In this document: one piece after another, positions 16,409 to 24,753 of the stretch
Position numbering within the stretch: position 1 is the stretch's first letter
How the letters are laid out: each line of letters opens with the position of its first letter
Assembly: GCA_023228705.1 (NCBI GenBank)
Contig: JALOAS010000022.1
Span: 1 to 34,720, forward strand
DNA length: 34,720 bases
DNA from: Ottowia sp.
GTDB taxonomy: Bacteria > Pseudomonadota > Gammaproteobacteria > Burkholderiales > Burkholderiaceae_C
Direction: 5' to 3'
The notes under the pieces: model-generated
The model's database searches: none
Told to the model about the DNA's origin: nothing
What the model saw: the letters and a program-made list of their open reading frames with translations, nothing else
Program-made: the position numbers and the translations under genes

Positions 16409-17701
16409 TCAGCCGCGCAGCTCGCCGTCGCCCAGGACCACCCACTTGAGCGAGGTCAGGCCTTGCAGGCCCACCGGGCCACGCGCATGGAACTTGTCGG
16501 TGCTGATGCCGATTTCAGCGCCCAGGCCGTATTCAAAGCCGTCGGCAAAGCGCGTGCTGGTGTTGACCATGCAGCTGGCCGAGTCCACCTCGCGCAGGAA
16601 GCGCTGGGCGTGGCGGTGGTCGCTGGTCAGGATGGCGTCGGTATGGTGGCTGCCGTAGCGGTTGATGTGCGCAATGGCCTCGTCCAGCCCCGCCACGACC
16701 TTGACGCTGATCCGGGGCGCCAGGTATTCGGTTGTCCAGTCCTGCGCGTCGGCCGCCTCGACCCATTTTGCGGCATCGCCGGCAAGCGCCTGCTGCAGGA
16801 TGGCGCGGGCCGCGTCATCGCAGCGCATGGTGACGTGCTTGCCGGCAAACACCTGGCCAATCTGCGGCAGGAACGATTCGGCCACGCCGTGGGCCACCAG
16901 CAGGCTCTCGGTGGCGTTGCAGGGGCTGAACTTCTGTGTCTTGGCGTTGTCGACCACCGCAAGCGCCTGTGCCAGGTCGCAGGGGTCGTCCACGTAAGTG
17001 TGGCAGTTGCCGTCCAGGTGCTTGATGACCGGCACCTGCGCACCTGCTGCAATGCGCTCGATCAGGCCGCGGCCGCCGCGTGGAATGATGAGGTCCACAT
17101 GCTCGGGCATGGCGATCAGGGCATCGACCACGGCGCGGTCGGTGGTTTGCACCAGCTGCACCCCGTCTGCAGGCAGGCCGGCTTGCGTCAGCGCCTGCGC
17201 CACCAGCCGCGCCAGCGCCTTGTTGGATTCCAGCGCCTCGGATCCGCCGCGCAGGATGCAGGCGTTGCCACTCTTGATCGACAGGCTGGCCGCTTCTATG
17301 GTGACGTTGGGCCGGCTCTCGTAGATCATGCCGAATACGCCTATGGGCACGCGCATCTGGCCCACGCGGATGCCGCTGGGCTGCTGTTGCAGGCCGATGA
17401 CCTCGCCGATGAGGTCGGGCATGCCGGCCAGCTGCTCGCAGCCTTGCGCGCAGGTCTCAACCACCTGCGGCGTGAGGCGCAGGCGGTCGACCATGGGCGC
17501 CGCCAAGCCCGCGGCTTCGGCGCGCTGCAGGTCCCGCGCGTTTTCGGCTTGCAGGGACGCAACCTGCTCGCGCAGCAGGCGTGCCAGCGTGCGCAGCGCA
17601 CTGTTCCTGGCGCGCGTGGACGAGCGGGCCATGGCTGCTGCCGCAGCCCGCGCCTGTACGCCCAGCATGCGCGTGTAGTCGGTGACGTTCAGTGTATCCA
17701 T
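16409..17701 (-). CDS. proA: Gamma-glutamyl phosphate reductase
   Basis: The NADPH-dependent reductase of proline synthesis that converts glutamyl-5-phosphate to glutamate semialdehyde. The 430-residue product has the aldehyde-dehydrogenase-like fold. Seen are GMIYESRPNVTIEAASLSIKSGNACILRGGSEA, the catalytic Cys261 in FSPCNATESLLV, and RISVKVVAGLDEAIAHINRYGS ... STRFADGFEYGLGAEIGIST. The start at 17701 is preferred, with AGGGG a few bases upstream. The later enzyme ProC is encoded at 30229. In many Burkholderiales proA follows holA directly; here a 7-kb plus-strand transporter block lies between them. Confidence 0.97.
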   Translation of the reverse strand: MDTLNVTDYTRMLGVQARAAAAAMARSSTRARNSALRTLARLLREQVASLQAENARDLQRAEAAGLAAPMVDRLRLTPQVVETCAQGCEQLAGMPDLIGEVIGLQQQPSGIRVGQMRVPIGVFGMIYESRPNVTIEAASLSIKSGNACILRGGSEALESNKALARLVAQALTQAGLPADGVQLVQTTDRAVVDALIAMPEHVDLIIPRGGRGLIERIAAGAQVPVIKHLDGNCHTYVDDPCDLAQALAVVDNAKTQKFSPCNATESLLVAHGVAESFLPQIGQVFAGKHVTMRCDDAARAILQQALAGDAAKWVEAADAQDWTTEYLAPRISVKVVAGLDEAIAHINRYGSHHTDAILTSDHRHAQRFLREVDSASCMVNTSTRFADGFEYGLGAEIGISTDKFHARGPVGLQGLTSLKWVVLGDGELRG

Positions 17702-17880
17702 GCCCCTATTTTGCGGCAAGCGCGGCTTTTCCGCGTGTTGTCACAATCCGGGCGCGATATCTGCCGTGTACGGGCAGTGCTCGGGGCTTGTGGCGTGGCC
17801 CCGCTGCGCACCCTGCCGGAAACGGTTGCCGCAGCTACCTGAGGCCGCACACGCGCGCGCAGAGTATCGCCTCATTCCCC

Positions 17881-17886
17881 TATACT
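17881..17886 (+). promoter_or_regulatory. Candidate -10 of the peptide transporter operon
   Basis: TATACT, a close match to the -10 consensus, lies 99 nt upstream of the binding-protein ATG. No -35 match is seen 16-18 nt before it, so the promoter may depend on an activator or be misplaced. The 284 bp between proA and the binding-protein gene hold no gene. Confidence 0.35.
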
Positions 17887-17985
17887 GGCCGGGCAACGCC
17901 GCGCGTCGCCGGGAATGCTCCAGGGCAACCTTTCCCAAGAAGAACGGACGCTGGCGATCTTGACCTGTTTTGTGGAGACCCAACA

Positions 17986-19533
17986 ATGAGAAAACTCAGC
18001 CTTGCAGTGGCCAGCGCGTTGGCAGCGTGCGTGTTGAGCGCCAGCCTGCCCGCGTTCGCGGCAGACACCAGCCCGGACGCTACCATGACCATCGGCATCG
18101 GGATCACGATGAATACGCTTGACCCGGCGCAGCAAAACACGACCACGGTGCGCAACGTCCTGGATTACGAGGTGCAGACACTGGTGACCTTCAATGAAAG
18201 GGGCGAGTTGCAGCCGTTGCTGGCGACCGCGTGGGAGTGGTCGGATTCCGGTGACGCGCTGACGCTGCAGCTGCGCGAGGGCGTGAAGTTTCATGACGGC
18301 ACGCCGTTTGACGCCGAGGCCGCCAAGTTCAGCCTGGGCCGGCTCATCGACGACAGGGTCTCGACGCCCAACGGCCAGTCGTACCAGGTGATCCGGAACA
18401 TGGAGGTCATCGACCCGCACACCATACGGCTGGATCTGGAATATCCCACGGCCGACCTGCTGCTTGCGCTGGGCGATACGGTGTCGGCCATGATGTCGCC
18501 CGCATCGGTCGATGCCAAGGGCAATTCATACGAGAACCTGCAAAATCCGGTGGGTACCGGGCCGTACAAGCTGGTCAGGCACATGCGGGGCAGCCAGCTG
18601 GTGTTCGAGCGGTACGAGGACTACTGGGGCGACAAGCCCTACTACAAGAACGTGGTGCTGAAGATCATCCCGGAGAGCAACGCGCTGGAAGCGGGGCTGC
18701 GCTCGGGGCAGCTGGACCTGATCATGAATCCGCCGGTGAGCGACATCGCGGCGCTGCAGGCGCAGCCCAACATCGCCATCATCAAGGCGCCCAGCGACCG
18801 CTCGGTGTACCTGTCGTTCGTGACCAACAAGCCACCCTTTGATTCCAGGGAAGTGCGCCAGGCGCTGAACTACGCGGTGGACAAGCAAGCCATCATCAAG
18901 AACGTCATGTTCGATGCCGTCAACCTCTCCGATTCGCCGTTTGCACCGTCGGTCTCGGGTTATTGCAAGACCGGCGTTTACGAATACGATCCGGACAAGG
19001 CCAGGCAGATGCTGAAGGACGCCGGCGCCGAGGGCATCCAGGTCAAGCTGGGCACGCCGCGCGGCCGCTACACGCAGGATTACGAGGCCACGCAGGCCAT
19101 TGCCAGCTACCTGCGCCAGGTCGGCGTGCAGGTGGATATAGGCACTGCGGACTGGGCCACGTATACGGCGGACATCTTCAGCGTGGACCGCAACCCGTAC
19201 AACCTGTTTTTGCTGGGCTGGGCGCCGCCGGCCATGGACGCCATGTTCCAGATGACGTATTTCTCCAAGATAGGCTGGCCGCCCAACGGCGTCAACGGCA
19301 CCTTCTACGACAATCCGGAAATGGAAGCCATCTTTGAGAAGGCACAGCGGGAAATCGACGATGCCAAGCGCAACGACATGTACTGCCAGATCCAGAAAAT
19401 GATCTTCGAGGACGCACCCTGGATGTTCCTGTGGTCGCAGAACCTGATCCTGGCGCACAACAAGAACATCGAGGGCATCAGCTACCAGCCCAACGAGAAG
19501 TTCGTGACCATCTACGCGCGTCCCAAGGACTGA
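17986..19533 (+). CDS. Peptide ABC transporter substrate-binding protein (SBP family 5)
   Basis: A periplasmic binding protein of the DppA/OppA/GsiB family that delivers peptides or related compounds to the permease. The 515-residue length is typical. The signal peptide (MRKLSLAVASALAACVLSASLPAFA, cleavage after AFA) precedes TMTIGIGITMNTLDPAQQNTTT. The family motif region LREGVKFHDGTPFDAEAAKFSLGRL is clear. An LAAC at residues 12-15 resembles a lipobox, but the downstream AFA-AD site fits better. The start at 17986 follows GGAG at 17974-17977. It is first in a five-gene transporter set plus M20 hydrolase. The ligand cannot be told from sequence. Confidence 0.94.
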   Translation: MRKLSLAVASALAACVLSASLPAFAADTSPDATMTIGIGITMNTLDPAQQNTTTVRNVLDYEVQTLVTFNERGELQPLLATAWEWSDSGDALTLQLREGVKFHDGTPFDAEAAKFSLGRLIDDRVSTPNGQSYQVIRNMEVIDPHTIRLDLEYPTADLLLALGDTVSAMMSPASVDAKGNSYENLQNPVGTGPYKLVRHMRGSQLVFERYEDYWGDKPYYKNVVLKIIPESNALEAGLRSGQLDLIMNPPVSDIAALQAQPNIAIIKAPSDRSVYLSFVTNKPPFDSREVRQALNYAVDKQAIIKNVMFDAVNLSDSPFAPSVSGYCKTGVYEYDPDKARQMLKDAGAEGIQVKLGTPRGRYTQDYEATQAIASYLRQVGVQVDIGTADWATYTADIFSVDRNPYNLFLLGWAPPAMDAMFQMTYFSKIGWPPNGVNGTFYDNPEMEAIFEKAQREIDDAKRNDMYCQIQKMIFEDAPWMFLWSQNLILAHNKNIEGISYQPNEKFVTIYARPKD

Positions 19534-19552
19534 TCCCGGAGCCGCGTCGTCC

Positions 19553-20479
19553 ATGGGCGCGTTCATCAATTACTGCGTACGCCGGCTGCTCGCCGCAATC
19601 GTCACCCTGTTGGGTGTCGTCGCGGTCCTGATCTTCACGTTCCAGGTGCTGCCGGGCGATCCGGCGCGCGTCATAGCCGGCCCCATGGCCAGCGCCGAGG
19701 CGGTGGCCAAGATCCGCGACGAGATGGGACTGGATCGGTCGGCCGTCACCCAGTACGTGGAGTATGTCGGCAAGGTGCTCAGGGGCGACCTGGGCACCTC
19801 GCCGCGCACCCGGGTGCCGGTGCTGGACGAAATTGCCGAGCGCCTGCCCTACACGGTAGCGCTGGCCGTACTGGGCACACTGCTGGGCGTGATTCTTGGC
19901 GTGCCGCTGGGCGTGGTGGCCGCCGTGCGCAAGGACCGATGGCCGGACACGCTGGGCTCCATCGTCGGCGTGGCCGGCATCTCCCTGCCGGTGTTCTGGA
20001 CCGGCATCCTGCTCATCGTGCTGTTTGCCGTGACCTGGAAGATCCTGCCGGCCGGCGGCGCCGACAGCCCGGCCAGCTACGTGCTGCCGTCGCTGACGCT
20101 GGGCATTTTTTCCATGGCCATCATTTCGCGCATGACGCGATCGACCATGATAGAAAAACTGGACGAAGACTATGTGCGCACCGTGCGTGGCAAGGGTGTG
20201 CGCGAGATCACGGCCACCCGGCACGCCCTGCGCAATGCGGCCATTCCCATCCTCACGGTGGTCAGCCTGCAGTTTGGCACGCTGCTGGGCGGTGCCGTGC
20301 TGACCGAAATCATCTTTTCCTGGCCGGGCATTGGCCGCCTGCTGATTGAATCCATACAGGCACGCGACTTCCCCATGGTGCAGGGCATCGTGCTCATCTT
20401 TGCCGCCATGTTCATCGTCGTCAATTTCGTGACCGACATCCTCTATACCGTGGTTGATCCGCGTGTACGGCTGTACTGA
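19553..20479 (+). CDS. Peptide ABC transporter permease (DppB/OppB-like)
   Basis: An inner-membrane permease, first of the pair forming the channel. The 308-residue product has the N-terminal YCVRRLLAAIVTLLGVVAVLIF helix typical of DppB/GsiC-type subunits, FQVLPGDPARVIAGP, and about six membrane segments. The cytoplasmic ATPase-docking (EAA) loop is EDYVRTVRGKGVREITATRHALRNAAIP. It lies 19 bp after the binding-protein gene, and the next permease gene starts 16 bp after its stop. Confidence 0.94.
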   Translation: MGAFINYCVRRLLAAIVTLLGVVAVLIFTFQVLPGDPARVIAGPMASAEAVAKIRDEMGLDRSAVTQYVEYVGKVLRGDLGTSPRTRVPVLDEIAERLPYTVALAVLGTLLGVILGVPLGVVAAVRKDRWPDTLGSIVGVAGISLPVFWTGILLIVLFAVTWKILPAGGADSPASYVLPSLTLGIFSMAIISRMTRSTMIEKLDEDYVRTVRGKGVREITATRHALRNAAIPILTVVSLQFGTLLGGAVLTEIIFSWPGIGRLLIESIQARDFPMVQGIVLIFAAMFIVVNFVTDILYTVVDPRVRLY

Positions 20480-20495
20480 AGGAATCGAGAGCGGC

Positions 20496-21410
20496 ATGAC
20501 TGGCATGACGAGTGCTACGCAGCAGGACCCTGCGGCCGGTGCGCCCGCTCCCATGGCCGATGACGACGCGCCGGCAGCGCCGCAGGACCGTTTCCTGCGG
20601 CGCTTTGTCAGCAACCGCGCCGCCACCGCCGGCGCCATCGTGCTGGCCATCCTCATAGTCATGGCGCTGGCTGCGCCCTGGCTGAGCTCCTGGGACCCGA
20701 CGTTGCAGGATTTGTCGCAAGCGTTCCAGAAGCCGTCGGCCGCGCACTGGCTGGGCACCGACAATCTTGGACGCGACGTGCTGGCGCGCATCATGTACGG
20801 CGGCCGCTACACCTTGCTCATAGGGGTGATTGCGGTGGCCATAGCTGCCGCCATAGGTGTACCCATCGGCTTGATCTCCGGTTACTACGGCGCCAGCGTC
20901 GACATGGTGATACAGCGTGGCGCCGATATTCTGCTGTCGTTCAATGCGTTTTTGCTGGCGCTCATCCTGGTGGCAGTGCTGGGTGTGGGCATGCAAAGCG
21001 TGACCATAGCCGCCGGCATAGGCGTCATGCCGCAGTTCATCCGCATCGCGCGTGCCGAGGCGCTATCGATACGAGAGACCGACTACGTGGCCGCTGCCGT
21101 CAATTTTGGCAGCGGCTCGGGCCGCATCATCCTGCGTCACGTGCTGCCCAATGCATTGACGCCGGTCATCGTTTACGCCACTCTCAACATAGGCACCACC
21201 ATCCTGGTGGCTGCCGGCCTCGGCTTTCTGGGTTTGGGCGTACAGCCGCCGACGCCTGAGTGGGGATCCATGTTGGGCGAGGCGCGCAGCTACATCTTTC
21301 ATGCGCCCATGCAGATGACGTTTCCGGGCCTGGCCATTTTTCTGGCGGTGCTCAGCTTCAACCTCATGGGCGATGGCCTGCGCGACGCCCTGGATCCGGA
21401 GTTGAGATGA
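20496..21410 (+). CDS. Peptide ABC transporter permease (DppC/OppC-like)
   Basis: The second inner-membrane permease subunit. From the ATG at 20496 the product is 304 residues; the frame is open further upstream, but a purine-rich AAGGAATCGAGAG precedes this ATG. The N-terminal tail is hydrophilic and Ala/Pro-rich, then RFVSNRAATAGAIVLAILIVMALAAPWL forms the first membrane helix. HWLGTDNLGRDVLARIMYGGRYTLLIG is the DppC-family signature, and the EAA-like loop is TDYVAAAVNFGSGSGRIILRHVLPNALTP. Many of its Ile codons are ATA. It sits between permease 1 and the ATPase genes. Confidence 0.93.
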   Translation: MTGMTSATQQDPAAGAPAPMADDDAPAAPQDRFLRRFVSNRAATAGAIVLAILIVMALAAPWLSSWDPTLQDLSQAFQKPSAAHWLGTDNLGRDVLARIMYGGRYTLLIGVIAVAIAAAIGVPIGLISGYYGASVDMVIQRGADILLSFNAFLLALILVAVLGVGMQSVTIAAGIGVMPQFIRIARAEALSIRETDYVAAAVNFGSGSGRIILRHVLPNALTPVIVYATLNIGTTILVAAGLGFLGLGVQPPTPEWGSMLGEARSYIFHAPMQMTFPGLAIFLAVLSFNLMGDGLRDALDPELR

Positions 21411-21416
21411 TCTGAA

Positions 21417-22451
21417 ATGACCGATCCGCTGCTCTCCATCCGCAACCTCAAGGTTGAATTTCGATCACGCATGTCGACGGTGCAGGCTGTTGGTGGCGTG
21501 GATCTGGACATCTACCCAGGCGAGACGGTTGGCATCGTCGGTGAATCCGGCTCGGGCAAGAGCGTCACCATGCTGGCGGCCATGGGCCTGTTGCCACGGA
21601 CGGCGCGCGTGGCGGTTTCCGGCCAGGTGCTGCTCAGGGGGCAGGACCTGCTGCAGATGCGTCCACGCCAACTGCGGCAAATTCGCGGCCGCGACATGGC
21701 GCTCATCCCGCAGGATCCCATGACCTGCCTGGACCCGGTGCTGCGCGTGGGTGTGCAGCTGCGCGAGGCGCTGCGGGTGCACCAGCGGCTCACGCGCAAG
21801 CAGGCTCGGGCCCGTGGCATAGAACTGCTGCGTACGGTTGGCATTCCAGAGCCCGAGAAGCGGCACGACCAGTTCCCGCACGCGTATTCTGGCGGCATGC
21901 GCCAGCGCGCCATGATTGCCATGGGTATTGCCAATGATCCGGCGCTGCTGATTGCCGACGAGCCCACGACGGCGCTGGATGTCACCGTGCAGGCGCAGAT
22001 CATGGACGTGCTGCGGCAGGCGCAGCAGCAGACGCAGGCTTGCCTGGCGCTGATCACGCATGACCTGGGGCTGATTGCAGAGATGGCCGACCGCGTCGTC
22101 GTCATGTACGCCGGGTGCATCGTTGAAAGTGGTGACGTGCATACCATCTTCAAGCGGCCCCGGCACCCCTACACCGTTGGCCTCATGGCCAGCCTGCCGC
22201 AAGGCGGCGATGAGCGCCATCCGCTCGTGCCCATACCCGGCAACCCGCCGGATCTGGGCGCGATACCGGGCGGCTGTCCGTTTCATCCGCGCTGCGCGCT
22301 GGCGCAGGGGCGCGAGCGTTGCAGCAACGAGCTGCCGCTGCTGCGCGATGTGAGCGCGGCCGACGCGGGCCACCGCTCAGCCTGCCATTATTTTGAAGAA
22401 ATACACGGCAGCGGGCAATGGTCCAGGCTGGCGCAGGAGCAGGCGTCATGA
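21417..22451 (+). CDS. Peptide ABC transporter ATP-binding protein (DppD/OppD-like)
   Basis: The first of two cytoplasmic ATPases powering the transporter. The 344-residue product has Walker A GESGSGKS, the Q-loop LIPQDPMTCLDPVLRVG, the ABC signature SGGMRQRAMIA, Walker B ALLIADEPTTALD and the H-loop LITHDL. The C-terminal oligopeptide/dipeptide domain (PGNPPDLGAIPGGCPFHPRCALAQGRERC) carries the cysteines that ligate a cluster in some family members. It begins 6 bp after the permease stop, and its stop overlaps the next ATPase start (ATGA), so the two are probably translationally coupled. Confidence 0.95.
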   Translation: MTDPLLSIRNLKVEFRSRMSTVQAVGGVDLDIYPGETVGIVGESGSGKSVTMLAAMGLLPRTARVAVSGQVLLRGQDLLQMRPRQLRQIRGRDMALIPQDPMTCLDPVLRVGVQLREALRVHQRLTRKQARARGIELLRTVGIPEPEKRHDQFPHAYSGGMRQRAMIAMGIANDPALLIADEPTTALDVTVQAQIMDVLRQAQQQTQACLALITHDLGLIAEMADRVVVMYAGCIVESGDVHTIFKRPRHPYTVGLMASLPQGGDERHPLVPIPGNPPDLGAIPGGCPFHPRCALAQGRERCSNELPLLRDVSAADAGHRSACHYFEEIHGSGQWSRLAQEQAS

Positions 22452-23494
22452 TGGCTGCAGGCAGGGGCGAGCAGCCCATCTTGCAGGTGCACGGCCTGCG
22501 CAAGCATTTTCCGATGAACGGCGGCTTGCTGCGGCGCCAAGTGGGTGCCGTGCGAGCGGTCGACGGCGTTGATTTTGACCTCTGCCGTGGCGAGACGCTG
22601 GGCGTGGTCGGTGAGTCGGGTTGCGGCAAGACCACGCTTGGGCGGGCCGTCGTGCGCCTCACAGATCCCACGGATGGGACCATACGCTTCAAGGGACAGG
22701 ACATCACCGCGTTGGGGCGACACCAGTTGCGCCCCGTGCGTCGCAACATACAGTTCATGTTCCAGAATCCGTTTGCGTCGCTGGATCCGCGCATGAACGT
22801 GCATGACCTGATCGCCGAGCCGCTGCGCGTGCATGGCCTGTACCGCAAGAGCGGCGGCGCGCGGCGGGTGGCCGAACTCATGGATATTGTTGGCCTGCGG
22901 CCCAGCTACGCCAAGCGTTATCCACGCCAGTTCTCGGGAGGGCAGCGCCAGCGCATCGGCATTGCACGGGCGCTGGCGCTCAACCCGGAAGTGCTGGTGC
23001 TGGACGAACCTGTGTCCGCGCTGGACGCGTCCATACAGGCTCAGGTGGTCAACCTGCTGGTGCGCATACAGCGTGACCTGGGGCTGGCATACATCTTCAT
23101 CTCGCACGACCTGTCTGTGGTGCGGCACATTTCGGACCGCATACTGGTCATGTACCTGGGCAAGGTGGTCGAGGCCGGGACCATGGCACAGGTCTATGGC
23201 AAGCCCAGCCATCCGTACACGCAGGCGCTGCTGTCGGCGGTGCCGGTGGCCGACCCCGATGGCCGCGAACAGCGCGAACGCATCGTCCTCACGGGCGACG
23301 TCCCCAGCCCCGTCAATCCGCCCTCGGGTTGCCGGTTTCGTACGCGCTGCTGGAAGGCGCAGCCCGTCTGCAGTACGCACGAGCCGGCGCTGCAGGAACG
23401 CGGCCAGGGCCATCCGGTTGCCTGCCACTTTGCCGACGCCACGTCGCTGCCACGCAATGGCAGCACCGTGCGGATTGCAGTTGAGGATACCTGA
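22448..23494 (+). CDS. Peptide ABC transporter ATP-binding protein (DppF/OppF-like)
   Basis: The second ATPase, partner of the DppD-like subunit. From the ATG at 22448 it has 348 residues; this start is supported by AGGAG at 22435-22439 and the 4-nt ATGA overlap with the preceding gene. Motifs: Walker A GESGCGKTTLG, Q-loop FQNPFASLDPRM, signature SGGQRQRIGIARAL, Walker B VLVLDEPVSALD, H-loop FISHDLSVV, and the C-terminal family domain NPPSGCRFRTRCWKAQPVCS. DppF-type proteins typically follow DppD-type ones in this order. Confidence 0.95.
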   Translation: MMAAGRGEQPILQVHGLRKHFPMNGGLLRRQVGAVRAVDGVDFDLCRGETLGVVGESGCGKTTLGRAVVRLTDPTDGTIRFKGQDITALGRHQLRPVRRNIQFMFQNPFASLDPRMNVHDLIAEPLRVHGLYRKSGGARRVAELMDIVGLRPSYAKRYPRQFSGGQRQRIGIARALALNPEVLVLDEPVSALDASIQAQVVNLLVRIQRDLGLAYIFISHDLSVVRHISDRILVMYLGKVVEAGTMAQVYGKPSHPYTQALLSAVPVADPDGREQRERIVLTGDVPSPVNPPSGCRFRTRCWKAQPVCSTHEPALQERGQGHPVACHFADATSLPRNGSTVRIAVEDT

Positions 23495-23586
23495 CCGCGG
23501 CGTGACGAAAATCTGCGGTACGCTGGGTTGCACGGCGGAGCCGATAGCTGCGGCAACGGCCCAAATTTTCAAAAAGGGAGCAAATC

Positions 23587-24753
23587 ATGGCAGTGGACAG
23601 CGCAATAGCAAACAAGCTTGACGAACTGGTGGCTTTTCGGCGTCAGATGCACCAGAACCCCGAGTTGCAATACGAGTTGCCCGAGACCGCAGCCGCCGTG
23701 GCCGCGGTCTTGCGCCGGACCGGGGTCGACGAGATCCACGAGGGTCTGGGCCAGACCGGTGTCGTCGCCCTCGTCCACGGCAAGAACGGCGCCTCCGGCC
23801 GCAGCATCGGCCTGCGCGCCGACATGGACGCCCTGCCCATCACCGAGGCCAGCGGCAAGCCCTGGTCGTCACGCAACCCGGGCAAGATGCACGCCTGCGG
23901 CCATGATGGCCACACCGCCATGCTGCTGGGTGCGGCCATGGGGCTGGCCAAGACGCGCGACTTTGACGGCACCGCCGTGCTCATTTTCCAGCCGGCCGAA
24001 GAAGGCGGTGCCGGTGCCCGCGCCATGATGGAAGATGGCCTGTTCCAGCGTTTTCCGGTGGCCGAGGTCTACGGCATGCACAACAAGCCCGGCCTGCCGG
24101 TCGGTGAATTCACCATGGCGCCTGGCCCCATCATGGGGTCGGTCGACCTGTTTGAAATCGAGGTGGAAGGCATAGGTGGTCATGCCGCGCAGCCGGAATT
24201 CGCCCGTGATCCCATGCCGGTGATGGCTGCGCTCATCCAGGCGCTGCAGACCATCGTGTCGCGCAATGTGGACCCGATAGAGCGGGCCGTGGTGTCGGTG
24301 ACCACGGTGCACGGCGGCGACGCCTTCAACGTGATCCCGCCCACCGTCAGGCTGACGGGCACGGTGCGTACGCTCAACGAGTCGGTGCGCGATCTCATCG
24401 AGACGCGCATGGGCGAGCTGACGCAAGGTATTGCTGCCGCCTATGGGGCCACCGGGCATCTGCATTACGATCGGCGTTATCCGGTCACCATCAACCGTGC
24501 CGAGCAGATCGGCCATGCCGCCGCGGCGGCCGAGGCCGTGGTGGGCGCGGACAAGGTGCACCGCGACATGCCGCCAACCATGGGCGGCGAGGACTTCTCG
24601 TTCATGCTCAATGCCGTCCCCGGCGCCTACATCAACATCGGCAACGGCGCCAGTGCGGGCATCCATCACCCGGACTACGATTTCAATGACGAGGCCATTG
24701 GCTGGGGTGCCTCATACTGGATGAGCCTGGTGCGCAGCCGGCTGCCGCTGTAG
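23587..24753 (+). CDS. M20-family amidohydrolase (hippurate hydrolase/N-acyl-amino-acid deacylase-like)
   Basis: A 388-residue cytoplasmic metallohydrolase of peptidase family M20D, which includes hippurate hydrolases, IAA-amino acid hydrolases and AmiA-type amidohydrolases. Metal-site motifs are clear: RADMDALPI, HACGHDGHT (residues 102-110) and the catalytic Glu pair PAEEGG (138-139). A C-terminal GGEDFSFML carries the last ligand region. The start follows AAGGGAG at good spacing. It lies 92 bp after the transporter ATPase on the same strand, so it may cleave the imported peptide or N-acyl amino acid (inference). Its 3' end overlaps the 3' end of holA by 42 bp. Confidence 0.93.
   Translation: MAVDSAIANKLDELVAFRRQMHQNPELQYELPETAAAVAAVLRRTGVDEIHEGLGQTGVVALVHGKNGASGRSIGLRADMDALPITEASGKPWSSRNPGKMHACGHDGHTAMLLGAAMGLAKTRDFDGTAVLIFQPAEEGGAGARAMMEDGLFQRFPVAEVYGMHNKPGLPVGEFTMAPGPIMGSVDLFEIEVEGIGGHAAQPEFARDPMPVMAALIQALQTIVSRNVDPIERAVVSVTTVHGGDAFNVIPPTVRLTGTVRTLNESVRDLIETRMGELTQGIAAAYGATGHLHYDRRYPVTINRAEQIGHAAAAAEAVVGADKVHRDMPPTMGGEDFSFMLNAVPGAYINIGNGASAGIHHPDYDFNDEAIGWGASYWMSLVRSRLPL

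Noticed and set aside
15047..17842. 931-codon plus-strand frame opposite gshA and proA
   Set aside because: Antisense shadow; both minus-strand genes are complete and recognisable, and this frame has no family features.
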